Source: a virus. Taken from it: a stretch of DNA of 64,000 nucleotides. The notes below the pieces were generated by a model. It was not told the origin of the DNA. It saw only the letters and a list, made by a program, of their open reading frames with translations, and did not search any database. The position numbers and the translations under genes were made by a program. The stretch lies in IMG/VR virus record IMGVR_UViG_3300046543_000595, positions 1 to 64,000 of that record; one strand, given 5' to 3'. Positions within the stretch are counted from its first letter, which is position 1. Each line of letters opens with the position of its first letter. Of this stretch, positions 7,246-14,390 are shown piece after piece.

Positions 7246-7886
7246 TAGAATGCCTCCACTTCTTCGTGCCGTTTCACGTCGATGACCAGCCCATGCGCCC
7301 GACCGACCGTGAAGTCGTTACGGTAGTCCGCGTCGGGCACGAGGAAGTACCTGTGCGCGACGTCTCCACGTTTTCCACCAAGGGTGCACGTTGAACCGAC
7401 AAACCCGGGAGGCACGTTCTTGTGCCAATCGCCAACATTCGCGATCGCCACCCATTTATCGGCAGTCTGCTCCTCAAATGCCTTTCGATCACGGATGTAC
7501 GATTCGCCGATCTGGATCGTCTCGCCCGTGAACCGCTCGTATTCGTCCGGGTTCCAGTTCTTCACCGTGCCCGCCACCGTTTCCAGGTTTACCGTCTCTT
7601 TGGTCTGAAACTCCGGCCAGAACACCAGATACGGCATGGCCCAATGACAATCTTCCTCGTACCAGCCACCCGCCTGCCGCATGTACGGCGGCATCTGCGC
7701 ATTCCGCTCTCTCGATAACTTCACGCCACCATGTGACGGCGTACCGACAAACCACGCGCCTGGAATTAACTCCTTTACGTGATCCGCGCGGCCCCACGGC
7801 GTGCTCATACCCTCCCGTGGTTCAGCCGATCTTTCCGCCTTTTCCGGACGAACAAACATGAACGGGACCATCTTGATTTCACTCAT
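7245..7886 (-). CDS. DUF7007-like protein
   Basis: 213 residues. The N-terminal half has the pattern TPWGRADHVKEL, FVGTPSHGGVKLS and GGWYEEDCHWA, which I recognise as the DUF7007-type domain of phages and plasmids. The C-terminal half is unassigned. The SD GGGAG precedes ATG 7886, with element copy G immediately upstream. Its biochemical role is not known. Confidence 0.7.
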   Translation of the reverse strand: MSEIKMVPFMFVRPEKAERSAEPREGMSTPWGRADHVKELIPGAWFVGTPSHGGVKLSRERNAQMPPYMRQAGGWYEEDCHWAMPYLVFWPEFQTKETVNLETVAGTVKNWNPDEYERFTGETIQIGESYIRDRKAFEEQTADKWVAIANVGDWHKNVPPGFVGSTCTLGGKRGDVAHRYFLVPDADYRNDFTVGRAHGLVIDVKRHEEVEAF

Positions 7887-7897
7887 CGAATACTCCC

Positions 7898-7974
7898 AGC
7901 GGTTGAATTTGGCGCAGGTTGTGGACTGCCGCCGACCGCATTAACGCACCCCATCGGGTGCGCCCATCTGCGTC
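7898..7974 (-). repeat. two-hairpin leader element, copy G
   Basis: ACGCAGA, hairpin 1 (CGCACCC/GGGTGCG with loop GATG), TAATGCGG, hairpin 2 (GGCG.CAG, loop TCCACAAC, CTG.CGCC), then AAATTCAACCGC and GGGAG. Confidence 0.8.
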
Positions 7975-8027
7975 TACGCGTTATCCGTCCAATTCGTGAC
8001 GTGACACGCACACTCGCAATTCTTCAT
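7974..8027 (-). CDS. 17-residue Cys-rich micropeptide
   Basis: MKNCECACHVTNWTDNA. A full AAGGAG Shine-Dalgarno stands 6 bases before ATG 8027 (an in-frame ATG at 8045 would give 23 residues). The TAG stop abuts element copy G. The CxCxCH pattern resembles the motif in the protein at 6850-7245. It may be a leader peptide or a tiny metal binder. Confidence 0.45.
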   Translation of the reverse strand: MKNCECACHVTNWTDNA

Positions 8028-8062
8028 CTTGATCTCCTTAGTCATGTTTGTTTGCCTCTGTC

Positions 8063-8092
8063 TAGACACAGGGAATTTTTCCCCCGTGTCTA
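8063..8092. other. strong hairpin at the end of the membrane-protein gene
   Basis: TAGACACAGGG and CCCCCGTGTCTA flank an AT-rich loop. The hairpin contains the stop codon of the gene at 8090-8317. No U-tract follows on either strand, so it may stabilise or process mRNA rather than terminate. Confidence 0.5.
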
Positions 8093-8317
8093 CCTGCTCT
8101 TCGCCGCGTCAAGCGACAGCAACGCCGTCACCGCCATCGCGACCGCCAATACAAGAAACGCCGTCTCCCCCTCGAATTGGCACCACACCAATGCCAAGCA
8201 CAGCGCACTCGTTAATGTCCCTATCCCTACTATCGTCAATCCCACGGCGCGTAACCGAAGCGCGGCATGCTCCCGGCGGGAGAGCACGATGAAAGTTTTC
8301 TGTGTTCTGTCCTTCAT
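8090..8317 (-). CDS. small two-helix membrane protein
   Basis: 75 residues starting MKDRTQKTF with GGAGG 8 bases upstream. Two hydrophobic helices (about residues 23-47 and 50-70) with a short loop and basic N-terminus predict an inner-membrane hairpin. The size fits holin-like or superinfection-exclusion proteins, but nothing specific supports either. It is the first gene of the leftward block. Confidence 0.65.
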   Translation of the reverse strand: MKDRTQKTFIVLSRREHAALRLRAVGLTIVGIGTLTSALCLALVWCQFEGETAFLVLAVAMAVTALLSLDAAKSR

Positions 8318-8628
8318 AAGAGAGTCCTCCGATTGAGAACTATATACCCACTTTAAGAACTTAAACGATTCGTGAGTTAGTGCGCGCATGGAAATGTGGA
8401 TAGGCTCATGTAATCATTGCATTTACATTGCTTCACTTTTTTTCTTCTCCCCCCTTGACAACGGTTTAAGCACACTGCGAAGCCGTTTCTAGGGTTTTCA
8501 ATGGGTTACGAGGTTTGTCGGAGAGGGATACAAAACGGTCGTTTTGTGCGCATGTTTGATTCGATCTAAGCCGGACGGTAGATCAACTAGTTAGGACGCG
8601 GGTTTGAGGCATATCGGCAGGTAGGTTT

Positions 8629-8934
8629 GTGCGCATGCCGGATTCGTCCCCGGGATCTCCTTCTTTACTTCCCGCCGACCAGCTGCCCGGGTTTCTGGAT
8701 CGGAAGCTCGCCGACCCGTGGCCTGGATCGCTGGATCTTCCTTCCTTCACGACTCCGGTTCCGATCCGCCGATCGGCCCCAGTGCTCGAAACCGCCGGCA
8801 CTCACCTGGCGATGCGACGGCCGCTGGATTCCTCAGCCGGAGCCGGAGTCCCCTCCCGAGGATTCAATCGCATCCTCATAGCCGTTGGGGATAAAAAAAA
8901 AATGGAAATACAGGCAGAGGGAGACGAGGCATAG
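8629..8934 (+). CDS. questionable ORF
   Basis: 101 residues, Pro/Ser-rich at the N-terminus, no motif, and only a weak upstream AGG. It sits in a region otherwise without genes and ends in a poly-A run coding KKK. It could be chance. Confidence 0.25.
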   Translation: MRMPDSSPGSPSLLPADQLPGFLDRKLADPWPGSLDLPSFTTPVPIRRSAPVLETAGTHLAMRRPLDSSAGAGVPSRGFNRILIAVGDKKKMEIQAEGDEA

Positions 8935-9080
8935 GGAGTCTGGGATACAAAGGGAACGGTAAGTGCGCGGACAGGTGGAAAGTATTGGGGTTATCGGCAG
9001 GGAGTACAGGAAATTGGGAAAAACGCCCCTAGGTGTACAATGAGGATTTTCAGCGATGTGGCCGACCCTACTATCTTCTT

Positions 9081-9120
9081 TATATATATATATTATATAT
9101 AAGTATATATATATCATATA
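9081..9120. repeat. TA-rich tract
   Basis: Forty bases of almost pure TA dinucleotide in an otherwise GC-rich genome. Easily melted DNA like this is typical of origins and strong promoters. Confidence 0.7.
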
Positions 9121-9304
9121 GGTGTAGGTAGGCCTACCCGGAATGGGCGTTTGCCCAAAAGAAATACGAAGTACGTATTAGGACGGAGGCTACGTAGGCT
9201 GGCACAGGAGGGGGGTGGAGGGTGGGGGCAGACGTAGGCCCGTATATGGAAGTATAGGAAACGGGGGTATTACCGCTCATGTTGGTTTTGTACTGGTGTT
9301 ATAA

Positions 9305-9979
9305 ATGGCATTGACTGAGTGGGGATATGATGATACGGTGCGTTTGGTGTTACAAGGAATCGAGTATAGACGGGCACAGGAGGCGAAAATGGGTCGACGG
9401 ACGCTGGAGCAGAAGCAGAATGAGATGCATGGTCGATTGAGTGTGAAGATCAGGAACCAGAAGGCGCGGATGATGAGGAAACTGGAGGAGGGGCGCCGGG
9501 TGTTGGCGGAGTTGGATGCGCTGAGGGATCGGGTCCGGGAGCATATGAGGGAGACGCAGATCGATATTGGGGAGTACCGGGAGAGGCCGGAGTTGTTCTT
9601 TCCAGGGCCAGACGATCGGGAGGTGGTGAGGCGGCATCTGGAGGATTGGAAGATCGCGCCGAGCCGGTTCGCGCGGGAGATTGGGGTGTTGAGGCAGCAG
9701 GTGGTGAGGGTGATCTCGGAGCGGGAGTCGGTGCAGGTGTCGAAGCAGGCGTTTCTGAAGATGTTGAATGAGGCGCGGGTGGGGTTGCCGCCGAAGTCGC
9801 TGCGGGAGTTGCGGCGGGAAGGGAAGGGGCGGGTCGGTCGGTACGTGGCGGAGAAGGACCCTGGCGCGGTGGGCGTCGGGCAGTTTACGGTCGTCAACAC
9901 GGGATATCGAACACGGGAGGACGGAGTAAAGATGCATGGAGATCACACGGTGCGGGAATGCACGGGGGCATGCCGATGA
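9305..9979 (+). CDS. coiled-coil hypothetical protein with possible HTH
   Basis: 224 residues. A long charged helix spans about residues 28-90 (KMGRRTLEQKQNEM onward). Residues 115-150 (DWKIAPSRFAREIGVLRQQV) look like a helix-turn-helix. The coding strand is strikingly purine-rich (GAG, GGG and CGG codons), unlike the structural genes. The SD is weak. It is the first rightward gene after the control region and may be a regulator or DNA-binding protein. Confidence 0.65.
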   Translation: MALTEWGYDDTVRLVLQGIEYRRAQEAKMGRRTLEQKQNEMHGRLSVKIRNQKARMMRKLEEGRRVLAELDALRDRVREHMRETQIDIGEYRERPELFFPGPDDREVVRRHLEDWKIAPSRFAREIGVLRQQVVRVISERESVQVSKQAFLKMLNEARVGLPPKSLRELRREGKGRVGRYVAEKDPGAVGVGQFTVVNTGYRTREDGVKMHGDHTVRECTGACR

Positions 9980-10440
9980 ACGGCGGGGTGGAAGAGCACG
10001 AGCACGAATTTGCCCCGTTCGGGGTGACGCAGGAGATATGCAGGTGCGGGGTCACGAGGACGCGGGTGGCGCCTGCGGTCCTGGGGGTGCGGCCGATCTC
10101 GGTCACCTCGGCGGATATCCAAGAGCTCCGGATGAAGACGATGGGGAAGAACGTCCGGGCGTTGCCGACCGGGGAGGGACTCGAGATCACAAACGAGCGG
10201 ATGCTGGCGGTCCGGGACGATTTGATGCAGTTCGTCAATAACCAGTTCCGGAATTTGGCGGTCGGCTTCCAGAACGAGATGAACCGGATGATTGGGGGAT
10301 TCCAGAAGGTCTTCGAGGAACAGGAGAAGCGGGCCGAGCGGACGGCGAAGTTGATGGAGGACCTCAGGGAGGAGGTGGCGGGGAAGCGGAGACCCCGCTG
10401 CGCGACGTGCCGCCGGCAGATCGCCCGGAAGAAGAAGTGA
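9958..10440 (+). CDS. hypothetical protein with terminal Cys motifs and coiled coil
   Basis: 160 residues (in-frame ATGs also at 9970 and 9976). It overlaps the previous gene. A CRCG motif lies near residue 28 and CATC near the C-terminus. Residues 80-140 are a long amphipathic helix. Metal binding and oligomerisation are likely. No family recognised. Confidence 0.65.
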   Translation: MHGGMPMNGGVEEHEHEFAPFGVTQEICRCGVTRTRVAPAVLGVRPISVTSADIQELRMKTMGKNVRALPTGEGLEITNERMLAVRDDLMQFVNNQFRNLAVGFQNEMNRMIGGFQKVFEEQEKRAERTAKLMEDLREEVAGKRRPRCATCRRQIARKKK

Positions 10441-10898
10441 GGCAGTTGTCGTTTCCAGGTCCGGTCTGGGTGCCGGTCAAGGACGGTGATGCGACGGCGC
10501 GCGCGATCTTCGATCGGCATTACTCCCGGATCCGGTATCGGGACGGCCGGGATCCGGTCCTGTTCGTCGGGCCGGGTGAGAAACTCGTCCTGCTGACGCC
10601 GGATGCCCTGGCACTCTTTGTGTGGCGGAAGTTCATCGACGACTCCGGACAGAAGGGGGTCAACTGCGCCGTCTTCCGGAACGAAGGGCCGGCGCTGTCG
10701 AGCGGATTGATCCTAGAGGCCGAGCGCTGGGCGGACGAGCGGTGGCCCGGGGAACGGTTGTATACGTACGTCAACCCGCGGAAGGTGCGGTCGTCGAACC
10801 CGGGGTATTGCTTCACCATGGCCGGGTGGCGGCCGTGCGGATATACGAAGAGGCGGGGCTACCGTATCCTCGAGAAGTGGCTTAAGAAATTAAATTGA
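10437..10898 (+). CDS. conserved phage protein, possible GNAT-like fold
   Basis: 153 residues from a GTG overlapping the previous stop (GTGA). It carries the patterns FDRHYSR, ALFVWRKF, LYTYVNPRKVRSSNPGYCF and AGWRPCGYTKRRG, which I recall from a widespread phage family with an acetyltransferase-like fold. Function unproven. Its last codons (KKLN, stop) overlap the A/T tract and -35 of the next promoter. Confidence 0.65.
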   Translation: MRQLSFPGPVWVPVKDGDATARAIFDRHYSRIRYRDGRDPVLFVGPGEKLVLLTPDALALFVWRKFIDDSGQKGVNCAVFRNEGPALSSGLILEAERWADERWPGERLYTYVNPRKVRSSNPGYCFTMAGWRPCGYTKRRGYRILEKWLKKLN

Positions 10899-10923
10899 CG
10901 TGGGGCGTGTTCGGATTTAGGAT
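10883..10923 (+). promoter_or_regulatory. sigma70-type promoter with A/T-rich UP element
   Basis: A/T tract TAAGAAATTAAA, -35 TTGACG (10895-10900), 17-base spacer, -10 TAGGAT (10918-10923). The same A/T-plus-TTGAC block recurs at 13979, 38860 (minus) and 41965. It drives the ACP operon. Confidence 0.75.
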
Positions 10924-10941
10924 GCCTGCACGGAGGTCACT

Positions 10942-11040
10942 ATGGAAGATTTGATTGCGATCGAAGAGTTGGAAACGAAGCGGGTCCCGAACGTTCCAGT
11001 CGTCACGCCTCAGAATTCGAGCGCGGGGTTCCTGGATTAA
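10942..11040 (+). CDS. 32-residue hypothetical protein
   Basis: Starts MEDLIAIEEL. GGAGG lies 6 bases upstream and the promoter stands about 20 bases earlier, so this is the first gene of the ACP transcript. It ends two bases before the ACP start. Acidic N-terminal helix, no motif. Confidence 0.6.
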   Translation: MEDLIAIEELETKRVPNVPVVTPQNSSAGFLD

Positions 11041-11042
11041 CC

Positions 11043-11291
11043 ATGAACGGCACCACCGTCGAGCGGGTGCAGGGTGTGGCGAGGGATCAATTGCGCATAG
11101 GGGACGTGCCGGCGCCGGCGTCCAGGGTTTATGCGGATCTCGCGGCGGACTCACTGGACGGCGTCGAGTTGCTGCTCGCGCTCGAGGAAGAATTCAGGGT
11201 GGAGATCTCGGACGTGGAGTGGGAGTCGCTCGGGAAAGACCCGACGCTGACGGATATCGCCGCTCTGATCGATCGGTGTTTAACGGTTTAA
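11043..11291 (+). CDS. acpP: acyl carrier protein
   Basis: 82 residues, the usual ACP size. The phosphopantetheine site is present as ADSLDGVELL with Ser37, followed by the acidic helix (ALEEEF) typical of bacterial ACPs. The protein would carry acyl chains on 4'-phosphopantetheine added by a host transferase. No fatty-acid or polyketide enzymes are visible nearby, so the partner is unknown: host lipid synthesis, lipoylation or another acyl transfer. Downstream come two tiny membrane peptides. Confidence 0.85.
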   Translation: MNGTTVERVQGVARDQLRIGDVPAPASRVYADLAADSLDGVELLLALEEEFRVEISDVEWESLGKDPTLTDIAALIDRCLTV

Positions 11292-11304
11292 CGGAGGGGC
11301 GTAT

Positions 11305-11406
11305 ATGTGGGATGCGATCGCAACGGTGGGATGGATCGGATTGGCGGCGGCCGGCGTCACGGTGGTCGGGCTGGTGCTGCTGTACCGGTGGAGGGACCGG
11401 TCGTGA
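11305..11406 (+). CDS. 33-residue single-helix membrane peptide
   Basis: Starts MWDAIATVGW. GGAGG lies about 8 bases upstream. One hydrophobic helix (GLAAAGVTVVGLVLLY) is followed by a basic tail (RWRDRS). The stop overlaps the next GTG start (GTGA). Role unknown. Confidence 0.6.
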   Translation: MWDAIATVGWIGLAAAGVTVVGLVLLYRWRDRS

Positions 11407-11504
11407 GCGAGGCGGAGATACAAACAGTTATGGTAGCCGCCAACTGGATCGCCCTGATCGTGGCGTTCATCGCGCTCGTGGTTGAACTGAGGAAGCGCAA
11501 ATGA
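11403..11504 (+). CDS. 33-residue single-helix membrane peptide
   Basis: GTG start overlapping the upstream stop. An N-terminal acidic segment is followed by one membrane helix (WIALIVAFIALVV) and a basic tail (ELRKRK). It has the same length as its neighbour and is coupled to genes on both sides. The pair may act together in the membrane; this is inference only. Confidence 0.6.
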   Translation: MSEAEIQTVMVAANWIALIVAFIALVVELRKRK

Positions 11505-11833
11505 CCCCATCCGAGATTCGCGCCCTTGAAGAGTGGATATCGACGGCGTTGGATGTCGCCCGTAACCTTCACTGGGCCACCGACGAAGTACAAAACGCGG
11601 AACTGCTGGAGATGATGCGGAGGCCTCTGCTCGTTTCAGATTGGCCGGGATGTGAAGGCTGGCGCGTCGATATCGGCGTTGAGCCGTTGACGCCATTGAA
11701 AGGATTTCCGAATGCCGTTGGCGGAAGACCGCTCGGTCCAACAAATCTTGACCGTAAATTAGCCGTCTGTCTCGCCTGGCGTGTCTGGTGGGAGAGCCTG
11801 TCGGAGGAGAAGAGAGCATCGTGTCTGAAATGA
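11501..11833 (+). CDS. hypothetical protein
   Basis: 110 residues starting MTPSEIRALE, with ATGA overlaps at both ends. It is mostly helical, Trp-rich near the C-terminus (LAWRVWWESL). No known domain. Confidence 0.65.
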   Translation: MTPSEIRALEEWISTALDVARNLHWATDEVQNAELLEMMRRPLLVSDWPGCEGWRVDIGVEPLTPLKGFPNAVGGRPLGPTNLDRKLAVCLAWRVWWESLSEEKRASCLK

Positions 11834-11991
11834 CAGACGAGAAGAAGAAGCCGCTACGACAATGTAACCGACACCAGGATTGCGACGCTGCTGAAGAGGA
11901 AGTAATGAAACGTCGAGGCATCCAGCGCCACGAGATTAGCTACTCTTTTCACTGCCACGACGAAGACTGTGAGGACTGCTTTGGCTGCTGA
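11830..11991 (+). CDS. Cys/His-rich small protein
   Basis: 53 residues starting MTDEKKKPLR. It contains CNRHQDC and a C-terminal FHCHDEDCEDCFGC cluster, so it probably binds zinc. ATGA overlap with the gene before. The first residues (MTDE) are repeated at the start of the 22-residue ORF that follows. Confidence 0.6.
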   Translation: MTDEKKKPLRQCNRHQDCDAAEEEVMKRRGIQRHEISYSFHCHDEDCEDCFGC

Positions 11992-11992
11992 A

Positions 11993-12061
11993 ATGACAGA
12001 CGAGAGGGCGGCGAAGTGCCGGGTACGGCTTGCCAAGGAAGCCCTGAAGGGCCAGGGCTGA
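11993..12061 (+). CDS. 22-residue ORF linking two genes
   Basis: MTDERAAKCRVRLAKEALKG then QG. It starts two bases after the previous stop and its TGA overlaps the next ATG (TGATG). The position suggests translational coupling; it may be a real peptide or only a bridge. Confidence 0.4.
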   Translation: MTDERAAKCRVRLAKEALKGQG

Positions 12062-12504
12062 TGACACCGGTATTCCAAACACGATACGGAATAGGTCGAG
12101 GCAACTGCCTGACAGCCTGCGTCGCTAGCGTCCTCGACCTGCCTATCGATGCACTCCCTGAGTTCTGCGACGCTGAGGGCGGTGGTTGGTTCGATCGACT
12201 CTATGACTATTGTCGCCGCAACGGACTGTTTCTGATTTACTGGAATCATTCCGAGGACGTGCCGATGATTGCGGTCGAGGCGTATCTGATCATGGAGCTT
12301 AAACTTGAGGGCGTCGAATCGGAACATCATTCAGTTGTCGGGCGATGTTACCGGACATCGACATATCTACAGCCGGACGGCAGTAAGCGATGGGAGTGGG
12401 CGACCGAAGTCGTTCACGATCCAAATGAGCACGGTCGCCCGGACACAGAGTCCGTACTTTCGTACATACTGATCGGGAAGCGAGGAGTGGAACTTAATGC
12501 CTGA
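12061..12504 (+). CDS. papain-like (C39-type) cysteine peptidase fold protein
   Basis: 147 residues. The N-terminal pattern GNCLTACVASVLDLPIDALP matches the catalytic-Cys helix of C39-like and BtrH-type proteins common in phages. HHSVVGR (His) and VVHDPNEHG (Asp/Asn) complete a Cys-His-Asp triad. It may be a peptidase, acyl- or amide-transferase, or a pseudo-enzyme. The start at 12061 is set by the TGATG overlap. Confidence 0.7.
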   Translation: MTPVFQTRYGIGRGNCLTACVASVLDLPIDALPEFCDAEGGGWFDRLYDYCRRNGLFLIYWNHSEDVPMIAVEAYLIMELKLEGVESEHHSVVGRCYRTSTYLQPDGSKRWEWATEVVHDPNEHGRPDTESVLSYILIGKRGVELNA

Positions 12505-13417
12505 GAACAAACCGAAGCCGGACATCCTGAAGGCGATCCTCGCGGACGCACTCGATATCTACCGCGCTATCCATACCGATACGATCCGCTACGACCGGGA
12601 ATTTAGCGAGGAGTGGGAAAAGAAGTTCGGCGTCTCGGTCGAAGCCGGCCTGATGCTGATCAACGGGCTGATCGAACAGCACCACGAAGATGGCCGACCA
12701 CAAGGTCCGTCATTGCTCGATGGGCTGGTGGACCAGATCTGCGATCGGGTGGAAGAGGCGATGATGGCGCGCACGGACATGCGGCTCGTGAGCGTATCCG
12801 ACGTCGGCTTCTGGCCGCGTTCCAGTTCTCCGCCTCCGCCCAACTGGCCACTCCCTGTGCCGCCGCCTGGTCCGCCGCCTGAAATGACCGCCGGTCCGGA
12901 GTCGACCGTCGATGAAGTCGTCGAAGAGTTTGCCCCGGCGATACAACTCGAGCCGGTAAAGATCGAACTACTGGCTGAGGCCATCATGGCCCAAGCCCCT
13001 CCGAAAGGTGAGCGCTCTGTTCCTCGCGGATCGCCGCGCTCGTTCTCGAGCCTTGCTAAGGAGATCCTGCGGGACAAGGGAACCCCGATGTCGGTCCAGG
13101 AGGTGGACGCGATCGTCCGGACGAAGTACAAGCGGACTCCGGCGCCGGCCACGATCGGGGTGGAGCTTTGCGCGATGGCGCGCAAGGATCCGTCGATTGT
13201 CCGGGTGCGTGAAGGCACGTTCGTGTACGTGTATCAGCCGCCGGAGCCAATGCCCCACGTCCCGACCGTGGAGTGCAATCATTGCCAGGAGCAGGTACCG
13301 ACGGCGCAGTTGTCACAACACAAGCGGGAGCAGCATCCGGTGACGGACAATCCGAACGGCCGCCGCGAAGAGCAGAGCGCTGGACTTGGGGGTACGCTCG
13401 GGCGTATTAATTTCTAA
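12497..13417 (+). CDS. HARE-HTH winged-helix protein with C2H2 zinc finger
   Basis: 306 residues. An N-terminal helical domain (1-100) is followed by a proline-rich linker (about 110-130). A HARE-HTH-like winged helix spans about 180-250 (SFSSLAKEILRDKGTPMSVQ, then GTFVYVY). A C2H2 finger lies near 262-283 (CNHC and HKREQH). HARE-HTH domains are known in chromatin and restriction-linked proteins and bind DNA. This is therefore probably a DNA-binding regulator or nuclease partner. It overlaps the gene upstream by 8 bases. Confidence 0.7.
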   Translation: MPENKPKPDILKAILADALDIYRAIHTDTIRYDREFSEEWEKKFGVSVEAGLMLINGLIEQHHEDGRPQGPSLLDGLVDQICDRVEEAMMARTDMRLVSVSDVGFWPRSSSPPPPNWPLPVPPPGPPPEMTAGPESTVDEVVEEFAPAIQLEPVKIELLAEAIMAQAPPKGERSVPRGSPRSFSSLAKEILRDKGTPMSVQEVDAIVRTKYKRTPAPATIGVELCAMARKDPSIVRVREGTFVYVYQPPEPMPHVPTVECNHCQEQVPTAQLSQHKREQHPVTDNPNGRREEQSAGLGGTLGRINF

Positions 13418-13623
13418 TGAAAGCGCGCGCCTGGTGGGGTGGACTCACCGATGAAGACTTTACATGCATGCCCGTGATCACGGATCCGACAATACCCATC
13501 GATCAGTTGGCTGTCGTGCCGACGGTGCTACCGGCGGACTGGGCGCAGATGTCCGAGCAAGAGCAGCACGAGTGGCTGGGCCGCCACGCCATCCTCGTGA
13601 AAAACATCAAGAGGGTCGAATGA
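13417..13623 (+). CDS. small hypothetical protein
   Basis: 68 residues starting MKARAWWGGL, sharing TAATG with the previous stop and ATGA with the next start. Acidic, no motif. Confidence 0.6.
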   Translation: MKARAWWGGLTDEDFTCMPVITDPTIPIDQLAVVPTVLPADWAQMSEQEQHEWLGRHAILVKNIKRVE

Positions 13624-13973
13624 AGCGTTGGTTCCAGGGCGATGAATCCGAACGTAACGAAGTTATTCTCGAGTGTAAGCTCTGCCCGCCGTACAAGCCG
13701 GCAAAGTGGAGCGGCATGCTCACGAACGGACGGATCCTCGAGCAGCCGGCGGTCGGGCATCACACGTACAGCCTGCGGGTGCTGATCGCGCATTACGCGC
13801 ACTACCATCCGAGCACCATGGAAAACTTCGTCTCGATGCATCAGTTCCGCGAGCAGACCATCACATGGCTCTACGACTACTACAGGTTCCACGGCACAGA
13901 ACCATTCATCGTGTTGGGCGACGTCCACCGTAATGTGTATACCGGCGCTTTCGGCGCAAACATCACCTCGTAA
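13620..13973 (+). CDS. hypothetical protein with CxxC
   Basis: 117 residues starting MKRWFQGDES. One CKLCPPY motif near residue 19 and several histidines (HHTYSLRVLIAHYAHYH) may form a zinc site. No recognised family. It is the last gene before a strong promoter. Confidence 0.65.
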   Translation: MKRWFQGDESERNEVILECKLCPPYKPAKWSGMLTNGRILEQPAVGHHTYSLRVLIAHYAHYHPSTMENFVSMHQFREQTITWLYDYYRFHGTEPFIVLGDVHRNVYTGAFGANITS

Positions 13974-13975
13974 CC

Positions 13976-14019
13976 GTTTAAAAAATTAAATTGACAGGCG
14001 TTTCGCCGGGTGCCAATAT
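13976..14019 (+). promoter_or_regulatory. promoter with UP element
   Basis: TTTAAAAAATTAAA, then -35 TTGACA (13991-13996), 17-base spacer, -10 CAATAT (14014-14019). It shares its upstream block with the promoters at 10883 and 41965. Confidence 0.75.
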
Positions 14020-14039
14020 GCCTCGCGGAGGCAATGAAT

Positions 14040-14390
14040 ATGGGCGACGTCGATAAGATGCTGGAAGAGACCAACCGGCAAATGGAGCAGTCCAAGAAAC
14101 TACTGCAGGATCTCGCGAACGAGGTTGTCAATCTTGGCGAAGTGATACAGCCGGCGCTGGAACGGCAGATCGGAGTGCTGCGATCGGCGAGGATGTCCAC
14201 GATCTCGGAGATCTCGCAGAGCCTGACCGCCTTTCGAGACCTGCGTCAGTTCTTCCTCGCCGATGAACATGAACACGAGATGGCGCGGCTGAAAGAATTC
14301 GTGGATGTTTGCGAACGACTGCTTACGCTGAAAAACAGCGGGATGCTTGATGCGCTGGCCGACACGATCTTGAAACTCGGTGGGCTGTGA
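14040..14390 (+). CDS. coiled-coil hypothetical protein
   Basis: 116 residues starting MGDVDKMLEE. ATG 14040 is preferred because GGAGG lies 8 bases upstream; ATG 14034 is too close. It is nearly all helical, with heptad-like patterns at residues 5-45 and 75-105. It is the first gene of a new transcript. Function unknown. Confidence 0.65.
   Translation: MGDVDKMLEETNRQMEQSKKLLQDLANEVVNLGEVIQPALERQIGVLRSARMSTISEISQSLTAFRDLRQFFLADEHEHEMARLKEFVDVCERLLTLKNSGMLDALADTILKLGGL

Larger units (their letters stand above)
8318..9304. other. long gap between the leftward and rightward blocks
   Basis: About 990 bases separate oppositely directed gene blocks. It holds a possible minus-strand -10 (TATATA near 8340), one weak rightward ORF (8629-8934), an AT tract (9081-9120), a 12-bp palindrome GGTAGGCCTACC (9127-9138), a GGGC/GCCC hairpin (9145-9156) and a G-rich stretch (9207-9231). 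It is a candidate replication origin or early promoter region. Confidence 0.45.

Noticed and set aside
8455-8483. Promoter at TTGACA 8455
   Set aside because: No acceptable -10 at 16-18 bases downstream.
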